Source: Coriobacteriaceae bacterium (GTDB lineage: Bacteria; Actinomycetota; Coriobacteriia; Coriobacteriales; QAMH01). Taken from it: a DNA stretch of 64,000 nt. The translations under genes and the position numbers were made by a program. The stretch covers positions 1,426,001 through 1,490,000 of the forward strand of contig DAJPGJ010000001.1 of assembly GCA_025992705.1 (NCBI GenBank). Reading direction: 5' to 3'. Below are positions 8,854 through 17,403 of the stretch, in pieces (the first letter of the stretch is position 1; every line of letters begins with the position of its first letter). The notes under the pieces are model-generated. The model was not told where the DNA came from. It saw only the letters and a program-made list of their open reading frames with translations, and ran no database searches.

Positions 8854-10190
8854 GCCGCCAGGTCATAATCCTGCGGACGGATCTCGACTTCGATCATGTC
8901 CCCTTCCTTGGGCGGCACATCATCTGGACCCGAGCCAAGCATGTAGACTCCCCGATACCCAGGTACCTTTCCTCCTCCATGCCCTGGCAACGGGGTCGCC
9001 TCCAGCGCGCCATCGACATCCTCGAGGATGACATTGCGGATCGACTGGAACGTGGAGCCGGACTTGGTCGCTTCGGGCGGACGCTGCTCGCCGGACAGCT
9101 TCTTCTCCTGCGCTTTCTTGGCGAACTTGTTGGGGCCGAAATCCCCTTTGAGCCGGGCAGTCACCGTCTTCAAGGACGTATCAAGCCCGAACCACGCGCA
9201 CATGACGGGGTACAGGTAAAAACCGAGCGTCTGGAACGCTCCACCCGGAGGACCCGAGATGCCGATGACCGGCGTGCCCTCGACGATGGCGGCGAAACTG
9301 TGATGGCCAGGACCATGACTTACCTGGTGATAGACCATCTCCCCGATTTCGTCGAGCACTTCGACTGACCAATCATCAGAGCCTTTGGACGATCCTGCGT
9401 TGAGGACGACGATATCCGAAGTGGCAACCGCCTCGAGAAGAGTCGCCTTGATGGTCTCGTACTCATCAGGGACGATGTCGAACAGGGAATAGGTGCCACC
9501 CCAATTCTCGACAAGACCCCGCGTGAGAATGCTGTTCGATTCGAAGACATGACCGTAACCGGCATAGAAGTCTGGGTGAGTCTCGGAGAACGGCAGGTTG
9601 GCCGGAACGAGCTCGTTGCCGGTGGGGAGAAAGGAGACACGGGGTTTCTTGACGACGAGCACGCTCGAATAACCGGAACTCGAGATCGTGGCGGCATAAT
9701 CGGCATCGATGACAAGGCCGGCCGGAAGGCACAAGTCACCGCGCTTTGCTTTTGCGCCTGGCTGGCGTGTGCCAGCGTACCGCTCGGAAGGCGCGGCAAG
9801 GATCTTGATGTGCTGCTCATCATCGGATACCTCGACGTGTTCGATGACAATCGCGGTGTCGAAGCCTTGCGGCATGGCAATGCCCGTGTTGGCAAACTGC
9901 CAGTCAACGCCACGCACCCATGTGGAAGTATCGGGAATCTCGCCTTCGTCCAGGTCCGCGAAGTCATCCCAGTGCAGCGCCACCGAGTCCATGCAGCAGG
10001 TGAGGACGTTCGGGATGTCGGTCTTGGCATAGATGTCTTCGGCCAACACGCGACCAAACGAATCGCCCAGAGCCACGCGCTCGCAGGAAGCAGGCCCTGC
10101 CTCGGCGAAGGCTCCTGCACGTAGTCTATCGAGCATCTCGGCAATGGCCTCATCGCGGCTCAGCTGGATGTGCTTGGAATGATCTCTCAT
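8832..10190 (-). CDS. MoeA-like molybdopterin molybdotransferase, divergent
   Basis: The 452-aa protein has the MoeA layout: an N-terminal region with DSFGRVLAEDIYA, a MogA/MoeB-fold domain starting at KPRVSFLPTGNELV, then SNSILTRGLVENWGG and a C-terminal beta domain. MoeA inserts molybdate (or tungstate) into adenylated molybdopterin, which the two molybdoenzymes in this window would need. It departs from the canonical family: the usual MDGYA loop reads MDSVA, PGKP reads PGHH, and GLPGNPVS reads GISGPPGGA. It also carries an insertion rich in Lys and Gly after the core. It may therefore be a specialised paralogue. The gene converges on the NTPase gene and diverges from moxR. Confidence 0.8.
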   Translation of the reverse strand: MRDHSKHIQLSRDEAIAEMLDRLRAGAFAEAGPASCERVALGDSFGRVLAEDIYAKTDIPNVLTCCMDSVALHWDDFADLDEGEIPDTSTWVRGVDWQFANTGIAMPQGFDTAIVIEHVEVSDDEQHIKILAAPSERYAGTRQPGAKAKRGDLCLPAGLVIDADYAATISSSGYSSVLVVKKPRVSFLPTGNELVPANLPFSETHPDFYAGYGHVFESNSILTRGLVENWGGTYSLFDIVPDEYETIKATLLEAVATSDIVVLNAGSSKGSDDWSVEVLDEIGEMVYHQVSHGPGHHSFAAIVEGTPVIGISGPPGGAFQTLGFYLYPVMCAWFGLDTSLKTVTARLKGDFGPNKFAKKAQEKKLSGEQRPPEATKSGSTFQSIRNVILEDVDGALEATPLPGHGGGKVPGYRGVYMLGSGPDDVPPKEGDMIEVEIRPQDYDLAAYFKIKG

Positions 10191-10381
10191 GACGTTACCC
10201 TTTTCCTTTTATCTCAGACGATTCGAATCAATCGCGACGTCTCCTCTTGCCGCGAAATTCGTTCGTCTGCCGGTCATGGTACGGACTTCTCACACAAAAT
10301 TGTCCTTCTAGTAGAATAGACTTATCATAGTATAGTTTTTTATGAGAAACAGATATTGATTCACTGGAAGGACTCTTTCGC

Positions 10382-11341
10382 ATGCTGAGTAGACAGGCGG
10401 CGGATGACGCGGCAGCCATCCTCGAGAGGTTGGCGGACAACGTCGAATCCATCATTGTCGGAAAACACGAGGTCGTCGAACTTGTCATCATGGCACTCAT
10501 CGCACAGGGTCACGTGCTACTCGAAGACCTCCCCGGCACGGGAAAGACCTCCCTTGCCTCGGCGCTTGCCAAATCAATCGACTGCGGGTTTTCGCGCATC
10601 CAGTTCACGCCCGATATCATGCCTTCCGATGTCACGGGCTTCTCCATCTACAACCAGAAGACGCACGATTTCGAATTCAGGCCCGGCGGCGTCATGAACA
10701 ATCTCGTGCTCGTCGACGAGATCAACCGCGCAAGCGCGAAGACGCAATCGGCATTGCTCGAGGCCATGGAAGAGCGCCAGGTCACGGTCGACAACAACAC
10801 CTATGACCTCGAAGAGCCCTTCATGGTGTTGGCAACGCAGAACCCCATCGAGCAATACGGTACCTATCCCCTGCCCGAAGCCCAGCTCGATCGCTTCATC
10901 GTCAAGCTCTCCGTGGGATATCCTCTCGTCGATGAGGAGGTCGATGTCGTTCTCAAGACAAAGGCGGCGAAGGCCGCCATCAAGCCCGTCGCCACGAAGC
11001 AGACGATTCTCGCGCTCAGGGAAGCCGCCGAGCAGGTCGAGGTCGACAGGTCCATCGCGCGCTATGCCGTGCAGATAGCAACCGCCACCAGAAGCGCAAA
11101 GGATTGCGCAATCGGCGCTTCGCCCCGCGGCTCCATAGCGCTCATCGCCATGGCAAGGAGCAACGCACTCATGCGCGGTCGTACCTACGTCATGCCCGAC
11201 GACATCAAGTACCTTGCGCCGTACGTGCTCGGGCACCGTATCGCGCTTGCCAACGAAGCCCGCATACACGGAATCGAGCCGCGTGACGTAATCGAGGGTA
11301 TCATCGACTCCGTCGCAGTGCCCATGCCCGCGGCATCCTAG
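10382..11341 (+). CDS. MoxR-family AAA+ ATPase
   Basis: The 319-aa protein has Walker A GTGKTS (residues about 54-59), Walker B LVLVDEINRA, the sensor-1 strand FMVLATQNPIEQYGTYPLPEAQLDRF and a C-terminal lid, the standard MoxR arrangement. MoxR ATPases act as chaperone-like factors, usually encoded beside DUF58 proteins and acting on envelope or enzyme assembly. Here the DUF58 gene (12720-13976) is near but on the other strand, and this gene overlaps the DUF4129-like gene tail to tail by 4 nt. The start ATG 10382 follows GGAAGGACTC. The 190-bp gap to the MoeA-like gene must hold both divergent promoters. Confidence 0.88.
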   Translation: MLSRQAADDAAAILERLADNVESIIVGKHEVVELVIMALIAQGHVLLEDLPGTGKTSLASALAKSIDCGFSRIQFTPDIMPSDVTGFSIYNQKTHDFEFRPGGVMNNLVLVDEINRASAKTQSALLEAMEERQVTVDNNTYDLEEPFMVLATQNPIEQYGTYPLPEAQLDRFIVKLSVGYPLVDEEVDVVLKTKAAKAAIKPVATKQTILALREAAEQVEVDRSIARYAVQIATATRSAKDCAIGASPRGSIALIAMARSNALMRGRTYVMPDDIKYLAPYVLGHRIALANEARIHGIEPRDVIEGIIDSVAVPMPAAS

Positions 11342-12723
11342 ATACGCCAGAACTGCACCAACCAGCGCGGGGTGCCCATGTAGCGGTGGGCGTTATTGAA
11401 AAACGCGCGATAGTATCGCTCGACCTTCGCGTAATCCTCGGCCGAGATCTCCTCGGCGCCATAGACCGCCCGCTGGTAGATCAACGTCACCTCGACCAGG
11501 TCCACCTTGCCCGTCTTCCGCGTGAACGGCACGAGCTTCTTCCTGGAGTCAAAGGCGAACTCCAGCGGCGTCGATGTCTCGGGTTTGCCGAGCTTCAGGC
11601 GCTTGAGACGCGACAGGAGGAAATCGTAGAGAAAGACCACGCGCTCGGCATAGGGCTTCTCCCGCAATCTCTTGAGCCTGACATCGCGCCGGCGCATTCG
11701 AAGGATCACCAAGACAAGCAATGCCACGATGACGAGCACGAGGGCTATCGGAATGCCAACTTGCAGCCGGTCGTAACTGACGGAATCGAACGATTCGGTC
11801 CAGTCGTCCTCGCTGAAGATCGTCATGCTCTGCAGGAATCGCATGAGCGGACTGGAGTTCGTCTCGGTCTGCTCCTCGTCGGGAACGGAGCCACCGCTCG
11901 CGTTCTGGCTCGTCGCATCCTCCTTTTCGTTGAGCAGACCCGTGAAAACGTCCGGGTTCTCGACCAGGTACTCGTCATAGGCGCCCGTGTAATCGACGAC
12001 AGGCGGTATGATGCGATGCTCGAAGGGCTTGAGCACGGGCGTCTGGAGATTGAGGGGCATGATGATCAGGGCAAACAGCGCCGCCGCGATACCCGCCGTG
12101 ATGGCGCAGACCCCCAGGCCAAGCGCAAAGGTCTGGGCAAAGGCGAGACGCGCATGGTGGTCCGTCTTGGTGACCCCTATCACGTAACGGCGGTATATGA
12201 CGAGCATGACCGAGACAACGAGACATGTCACGAAGACAATGAATCCGCCTTCCTCCGATATCCACTCGGGAAAGAGGTATTGGACGACACCGCAGCTGAA
12301 CACGGACAGAAACGCCAGCACCAGAGCGCCTGCGCGGGAGCGCGACAGAAGGTAGACCAAGAGTCCCACCACGATCAGCACCATGACGAAGATGGCATGG
12401 TTGCCCTCGACGTCGTTGACGGTGCCGTCAGCAAAGGGCAACGCCTCGGGCGCGGTGAGAAAGAGCGCGACGGCCATGGCGGCAACGGCGTAGACGATCG
12501 CGCCCACGATGGAGACGGCACGGGCTCCTCGCGACCAGCCGCCGGCATAGAGGATGAGCAGCAGGCCGCCGGTGACCAGAGCCATGAGCCCGACGTTCGT
12601 GCGCATGACGAGAGTGGACTCGAAGCCGGACAGCACGGCATAGCCCAGGGCAAGCGCAAGGACCAGCGTCATGAGAAAGTCCAGGGCGCTCGACTTCGCG
12701 AAGCGTTTGAACTGCTCGCTCAT
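11338..12723 (-). CDS. Membrane protein with DUF4129-like C-terminus
   Basis: The 461-aa protein has about seven hydrophobic segments in residues 15-235, an exposed region with a low-complexity linker (about 265-310), another membrane segment near 335-360, and a C-terminal cytoplasmic helical domain. That domain ends in a pattern resembling DUF4129 (TPLEFAF...VTLIYQRAVYGAEEIS...YYRAFF). DUF4129 modules are commonly found at the end of transglutaminase-like membrane proteins encoded with DUF58 and MoxR. The transglutaminase Cys-His-Asp core is not apparent here. The start overlaps the stop of the DUF58 gene by 4 nt (ATGA), indicating translational coupling. Confidence 0.6.
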   Translation of the reverse strand: MSEQFKRFAKSSALDFLMTLVLALALGYAVLSGFESTLVMRTNVGLMALVTGGLLLILYAGGWSRGARAVSIVGAIVYAVAAMAVALFLTAPEALPFADGTVNDVEGNHAIFVMVLIVVGLLVYLLSRSRAGALVLAFLSVFSCGVVQYLFPEWISEEGGFIVFVTCLVVSVMLVIYRRYVIGVTKTDHHARLAFAQTFALGLGVCAITAGIAAALFALIIMPLNLQTPVLKPFEHRIIPPVVDYTGAYDEYLVENPDVFTGLLNEKEDATSQNASGGSVPDEEQTETNSSPLMRFLQSMTIFSEDDWTESFDSVSYDRLQVGIPIALVLVIVALLVLVILRMRRRDVRLKRLREKPYAERVVFLYDFLLSRLKRLKLGKPETSTPLEFAFDSRKKLVPFTRKTGKVDLVEVTLIYQRAVYGAEEISAEDYAKVERYYRAFFNNAHRYMGTPRWLVQFWRI

Positions 12724-13976
12724 GAGAGATCACGTCCCTGCAAATCATCCGATGCCGAGATGACCTGGTAGCCGATGCGATAATCATCGAGAGCGCCGAG
12801 CTGCGCGACATGGCGCTCGAGATCGCGATCCACGAGACGATGGGGCACGGCGCACACCATGAACGGGTTCTTGCGCGATTGCCTCGCCATGATGACGGTT
12901 CCCACCATGTCAGCGCCCACGTTTGCCGTGCATACGACGACATTGTTCTGCGCCTGCCTGTTGAGGGCAATCTGCTGGACATGCTCGATCGTCTGCTGCT
13001 TTACGAGTTCGTCACCAGTAGCCTGGGGCATCTCGGCCACGAGGTTGAGCAGCGCCGCCTCGTCCCAAGCTCCCAGGTTTCGCCTCTCGCCAAAGCGGTT
13101 GGTATAGCAAATCTCGGTGTCCAGCCCCTTGGAACGGGCGTAGTCCGCAACGCAGAGCGCGCTTTCGATCACCGCGTCCCTCAGCTCCATGGACTCGTCG
13201 ACATCCTGACCGGAAACGTGGAAATCCATGACCACGATCACGCCCGGACTGATCGTCTTCTCGAAGAGGCGCGTCAGGTATTGCCCGGATCGCGCCGAGA
13301 GCTTCCAGTGAATGGTCTTGAGAGGGTCTCCGGGCTCGTAATCCCTCACGTAGGCGTAGTCGAGAGAGTCGGCAAGCGCCGTCTTGAGCATCTTGAAGTT
13401 CTCGACCTCGGAATCGTCGGAAAACTCGAGGGAACCGAGCTTGGGAACCCTGGGCATGACGCAAATGTGGGTGGTCTTCTCGACCACCGTCTTGCGTTCG
13501 AAGAGCCCGAGGAAGTCCGTGATGACAATGCGCCTCAAGCCGGCCTGGAACATGCCCACGTGTTCGAGGGGGACATTGAAGGGAACCTCGCATTTGGCAT
13601 GGGGGCCCAAGGTGAGCGATGTCGTGCTCGTCTGGGCAACATCGCCGTTGACATCAGAGACGAACAGTTCGATCGAGACGTTGAGCAAGACGAGCAGGCT
13701 GCGGTTCTCGAACTCGACGGAGAACGGAACGCTATCTTCACGCGTGCAGTAGGTGGTATCCGCCATCTCGTAGAACCTGAGGGAGCGCTGGGCAACGGAG
13801 ACGTAGGCAAACGCAAGCGCGATGAGGACGATGACGCTGAACAGCGGCATCCATCCCAGCGCCGTCGCGTGATGCTCGTCGTCACCGATGACGAGCGCCA
13901 TGAACAGGCAGGCCGCGAGAACGAGGACGCAGACGGCGACCTTGATGATCTTGCGCCTAAGCAAGGTCACCACCAA
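12720..13976 (-). CDS. DUF58-domain protein
   Basis: The 418-aa protein starts with two membrane segments (about residues 8-60), followed by a soluble part with the DUF58 signature YEPGDPLKTIHWKLSARSGQYLTRLFEK near residues 210-240. Its C-terminal half resembles a von Willebrand A-like fold (VIVVMDFHVSG). DUF58 proteins work with MoxR ATPases, and the nearby MoxR gene is the obvious partner. The start overlaps the end of the preceding ABC ATPase gene by 20 bp, so the DUF58/DUF4129 pair is the tail of the long transporter train. Confidence 0.82.
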   Translation of the reverse strand: MVVTLLRRKIIKVAVCVLVLAACLFMALVIGDDEHHATALGWMPLFSVIVLIALAFAYVSVAQRSLRFYEMADTTYCTREDSVPFSVEFENRSLLVLLNVSIELFVSDVNGDVAQTSTTSLTLGPHAKCEVPFNVPLEHVGMFQAGLRRIVITDFLGLFERKTVVEKTTHICVMPRVPKLGSLEFSDDSEVENFKMLKTALADSLDYAYVRDYEPGDPLKTIHWKLSARSGQYLTRLFEKTISPGVIVVMDFHVSGQDVDESMELRDAVIESALCVADYARSKGLDTEICYTNRFGERRNLGAWDEAALLNLVAEMPQATGDELVKQQTIEHVQQIALNRQAQNNVVVCTANVGADMVGTVIMARQSRKNPFMVCAVPHRLVDRDLERHVAQLGALDDYRIGYQVISASDDLQGRDLS

Positions 13977-14757
13977 ACTCGGGAGCGCAGGTGCGCATGA
14001 TCTCCTGGTTGTCGTGCGTGAACTCCACGAGCTTCACGTTGACGCCATAGGCATCCGAGATGTTGCCACGCGTGATCACGTCGTAGGCGTTCCCGAAGAC
14101 CATGGGCTTTTTCCTCATGAACAGCGCGACGTTGGCCTTGGTCATGAACGCATGGTCGGGATTGTGCGTGACCATCATGACGCCGTAACCCGATGACGCG
14201 AGTTGCCTGATCTTCTCGATGACGCGCACGGCGTTGCCGTAGTCGAGCGCCGCCGTGGGCTCGTCGAGAATGAGCATGGCGGGCTCCTGGGCAAGGGCAC
14301 GCGCGAACATGACGAGCTGGAGCTCGCCTCCGGAGATGTCGACGTAGGGAACATCCCTCAGATGGCGGATGCCCATCTCCTCCATCGCGTTCTCGACGAT
14401 GTTCTTGTCCTTGCGCGACGGTTGTCCTCCCAGGGCGCGTACCTTGCCCGACCGCCCGAGCATGACCACTTCCTTGACGAGGAACGGAAAGGGCTGCTGA
14501 TGGTTCTGGGCGACATAGGCCACGCTCTGGGAGAGCTTCTTGGCATCCCAGCGGGTCATGTCCTCGCCATCGAAGAGAATCGACCCGGCCTTGAGCGGAT
14601 TGAGACCGAGTATGGTCTTGATGAGCGTCGATTTTCCGCAGCCGTTGGGCCCGAGCACGCAGCAGACCTCCCCTCCCGCCACGGAGAGGTTCACCCGCGT
14701 CTGGAGAGGATCCATGCGCGGATACCCTATGGCAGCATCCCTCACGACTAGTTTCAT
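13957..14757 (-). CDS. ABC transporter ATPase, FecE/BtuD type
   Basis: This 266-aa ATPase has Walker A GPNGCGKST, Q-loop QNHQQPF, signature ISGGELQLV, Walker B AMLILDEPTAALD and the switch His in MMVTHNPDHAF, all intact. It pairs with the two FecCD permeases directly upstream (4-nt overlap at 14754). By family it energises uptake of iron-siderophore, heme or cobalamin-like ligands. An unusual acidic and hydrophobic tail (YGVNVKLVEFTHDNQEIMRTCAPEF, written here as spanning about residues 235-262) extends past the core. Confidence 0.9.
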   Translation of the reverse strand: MKLVVRDAAIGYPRMDPLQTRVNLSVAGGEVCCVLGPNGCGKSTLIKTILGLNPLKAGSILFDGEDMTRWDAKKLSQSVAYVAQNHQQPFPFLVKEVVMLGRSGKVRALGGQPSRKDKNIVENAMEEMGIRHLRDVPYVDISGGELQLVMFARALAQEPAMLILDEPTAALDYGNAVRVIEKIRQLASSGYGVMMVTHNPDHAFMTKANVALFMRKKPMVFGNAYDVITRGNISDAYGVNVKLVEFTHDNQEIMRTCAPEFGGDLA

Positions 14758-16121
14758 AACTCGTCCTCCATGCGTCTTTGCTGCAGCGCCACGACCAAGA
14801 GAAAGATGGGAAGCGCGACGATGCTCACGACATTGCCGATGGCGATACCATCACCGACAAAGGGTATGAGGTCGGCAACGTCACGGCATACGACCAGGAA
14901 GATGGTGCCGATGCAGAAGTTGCCGGCAAACTGGTGGGCAAACGAGCACCCAAACCACCTGCGCGTGAGGAACGGGATGATGAGCGTCACCAGCCCGACG
15001 GCTCCGGTGTGTATCTGCGCCGCCAAGACCATGATGGCACCGCAAATGAGGGCCACCGACCTCAGGCGGGAGTAGTTGAGCCCCCAGAGCTTGATCTCGT
15101 CTTCGTCGAAGGGAAGGGCGTTGAGATGATGGCGTAGGAGGTAGACGGGGACGATCGTGGCAACGGTCGCGATGCCGAGACAGGCCCACGAAAGCGGTGA
15201 GGTGTCCACGACGAGCATCTCCGAGATGGTGAAGTAGGTCTGATAGGCCGACTCGTCCATGACGAACAAGGTCACGTAGCTAATGACCAAGCCAAAGAGC
15301 TGGCTCATGATGGAACCTATGAGAAGCATGCTGACGACATCGAGGCTTTTCGCGGGACCGGACATCTTCTTGGCGATGAGCAGGACGAAGACGAGGATGA
15401 TGATGCCAAATCCATAGCAGAGCAGGTAGCGTTGCCCGATCATGAGCGGCGCCGCCGAGCCGTAGACCAAGACGAGGACCATGACGCCGAATCCCGTGCC
15501 GGTCGACACGCCCAGAAGACCGGGGCCGGCAATGGGATTGCGAAAGACGCTCTGGTAGAGCATGCCCGATATGGACAGGAGCATGCCGCAGATCATGGTG
15601 ACGGCCAGCACGGCGGCGCGCTCGGGTATGGCCCAGTAACCCGCGACGTTGTCGGTGAGCCATTGGTTGCTATCGGGGGCGATGAAATGCGTCGCCTCGG
15701 CGACGAAGTTCTTGGCATGGTAGAAGAGCACGCGCAAGACCTCGCCGGGATTGTAGAAGCCGTATTCGTGGGCGCCTACGTAGTAATGCCCCTGAGCGCC
15801 CATGATTCCCAAAGACAGGAAGGTCAGGAGCGCGAGTATCACCATGGAGGCGACGACCTTGCGGGTAAGGTCACGGCGTTCCTTGCGATACTGGGCGTTG
15901 GTCTGCTTGAGGCCGACTTGCCGGATGACGCCAAGGGAGCCGCCGGTCCGCACCGACACGAAGGACCCGCTGCGAATGCGCGCGAGCGACGTGACCTTGA
16001 GCGGACGATTGGTCTGGCCGGTCTTCGCATCGTCGGTCGCTGCCTTGGCCTCGTCGGCCGCCGCGGCCCTTTCGGCCTTGGCGCGCGCGATGCTTGCCCT
16101 GCTGTGCTTGCCCTCGGGCAT
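14754..16121 (-). CDS. FecCD-family ABC permease
   Basis: From ATG 16121 (behind AAGGTGACG) this is a 455-aa permease; a GTG at 16148 with GGGGAGCAAAC is an alternative start. After a charged, Ala-rich cytoplasmic extension (about residues 1-100) come ten membrane segments with the FecCD pattern, including LSISGMLYQSVFRNPIAGPGLLG and the late loop GAVGLVTLIIPFLTRRWFG. The protein would form half of the membrane channel with the permease encoded upstream. Its N-terminal extension is longer than in typical FecC/BtuC proteins. The reading frame can be followed further upstream inside the neighbouring gene but has no recognisable content there. Confidence 0.88.
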   Translation of the reverse strand: MPEGKHSRASIARAKAERAAAADEAKAATDDAKTGQTNRPLKVTSLARIRSGSFVSVRTGGSLGVIRQVGLKQTNAQYRKERRDLTRKVVASMVILALLTFLSLGIMGAQGHYYVGAHEYGFYNPGEVLRVLFYHAKNFVAEATHFIAPDSNQWLTDNVAGYWAIPERAAVLAVTMICGMLLSISGMLYQSVFRNPIAGPGLLGVSTGTGFGVMVLVLVYGSAAPLMIGQRYLLCYGFGIIILVFVLLIAKKMSGPAKSLDVVSMLLIGSIMSQLFGLVISYVTLFVMDESAYQTYFTISEMLVVDTSPLSWACLGIATVATIVPVYLLRHHLNALPFDEDEIKLWGLNYSRLRSVALICGAIMVLAAQIHTGAVGLVTLIIPFLTRRWFGCSFAHQFAGNFCIGTIFLVVCRDVADLIPFVGDGIAIGNVVSIVALPIFLLVVALQQRRMEDEL

Positions 16122-16134
16122 CGTCACCTTGTCC

Positions 16135-17403
16135 TCAGAACGCGCCACGTTTGCTCCCCACCCCGCGGATGGCCGTGACAAGGAAGACGATGGCGCCTCC
16201 AATGGAAATGAACATGCCCGACATGGTTGCGTAGCCGTCACCCAGAAACATCGTGACGAGCACGTAGGACACGAGAACGAACACGCCGCCGCCCACCATG
16301 GAAAGCGGCATGAGATAGGTGAAGTTAGGGCCCACGAGTCTGCGTGCGAGGTGCGGGACCATGAACCCGACAAAGCCCACGCGACCGCAGAACGAGACGA
16401 TGAGGGCCGTCACGAGCGTTGCCAGGGCGATGATGACGAAGCGCATGCGCCGCGTCTCAACACCCATGGCCCGCGCCTCGCCTTCCGAGAAGGCGAGCAG
16501 GGTGAGCTGGCTTCTGTAGTGCATGACGACAAGAAACATGATGAGGACGGGAACGCCGACGGCGAGTAGGTCGATGATGGAATAGGAGCGGTAAAACGAC
16601 GATATCTGGAGCTGCATCATCATGTCGGCCTGAGGGCCTTCGGGGTCGACGACGATGTAGTAATAGCGGATGGTGGACGACACCGCGCCCATGATGGAAC
16701 CGATCACCTGGCCCACGATGATCATCATGAGACCGGAAGTGGAACCACGTCCCACCGTACCGATCACGAGCATGACAAGACCGACCACGATGGCGCAACC
16801 CACGAAGCTGCAGAGGGCCAGGCCATAGGAGTTCCAGAGCGACATGAGGGGATCGGTCACCGTCTGGAGGCTCTCCGACTCGAACCACAGGCCGTGGGAC
16901 TGGCTCGCGTCATAGAAGAAGACGACCCAAAGCGCCATGCCCAGACCCGCACCGCTCATGACGCCCAAAGTGGAGGGCGAGACGAGGGCGTTGCGGAAGG
17001 TCCCCTGGTACACGGCACCACAGAGCGCCAAGCCGGCACCGCACAAGATGATGACCCCATAGGTCGTCGCGAGGTTGATCGTCCTGTTCCCCGCGGTTAC
17101 GTTACCCATGAGCATGGCAAACAACCCGTTCACGTTCTCGCTCAGATCGCGGATGAACCACGCGAGCGTGTAGCCGTCGTTGTAGTTCGTCGTGTGCAGC
17201 GTCTCGTTGAACAGGTTCTTGGGGATGACGAGGCCGACGACGAACACGACCACCGTGACCGCGATGAGGATGAGGATGATGCGCAGCCTCCGGTCAAGCG
17301 CTCGCTCCGAGCCCTTCCTCAGGGACACTTCCTCGTGCTCCTCGATCAGGACCTCGATGGAACGCTCCCTTGGCATATCCTGATGCTTGCCCTTACGCGC
17401 CAT
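16135..17403 (-). CDS. FecCD-family ABC permease
   Basis: This is a 422-aa permease with ten predicted membrane segments and FecCD hallmarks: GAVYQGTFRNALVSPSTLGV in the coupling region and VGFVGFMVPHLARRLVG near the C-terminus. The N-terminus is a charged cytoplasmic arm of about 45 residues, followed by the first helix. Its start codon shares one base with the stop of the giant surface protein gene (TGATG at 17405-17401), so the two are translationally coupled. With the second permease and ATPase it forms a complete importer core. Confidence 0.9.
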   Translation of the reverse strand: MARKGKHQDMPRERSIEVLIEEHEEVSLRKGSERALDRRLRIILILIAVTVVVFVVGLVIPKNLFNETLHTTNYNDGYTLAWFIRDLSENVNGLFAMLMGNVTAGNRTINLATTYGVIILCGAGLALCGAVYQGTFRNALVSPSTLGVMSGAGLGMALWVVFFYDASQSHGLWFESESLQTVTDPLMSLWNSYGLALCSFVGCAIVVGLVMLVIGTVGRGSTSGLMMIIVGQVIGSIMGAVSSTIRYYYIVVDPEGPQADMMMQLQISSFYRSYSIIDLLAVGVPVLIMFLVVMHYRSQLTLLAFSEGEARAMGVETRRMRFVIIALATLVTALIVSFCGRVGFVGFMVPHLARRLVGPNFTYLMPLSMVGGGVFVLVSYVLVTMFLGDGYATMSGMFISIGGAIVFLVTAIRGVGSKRGAF

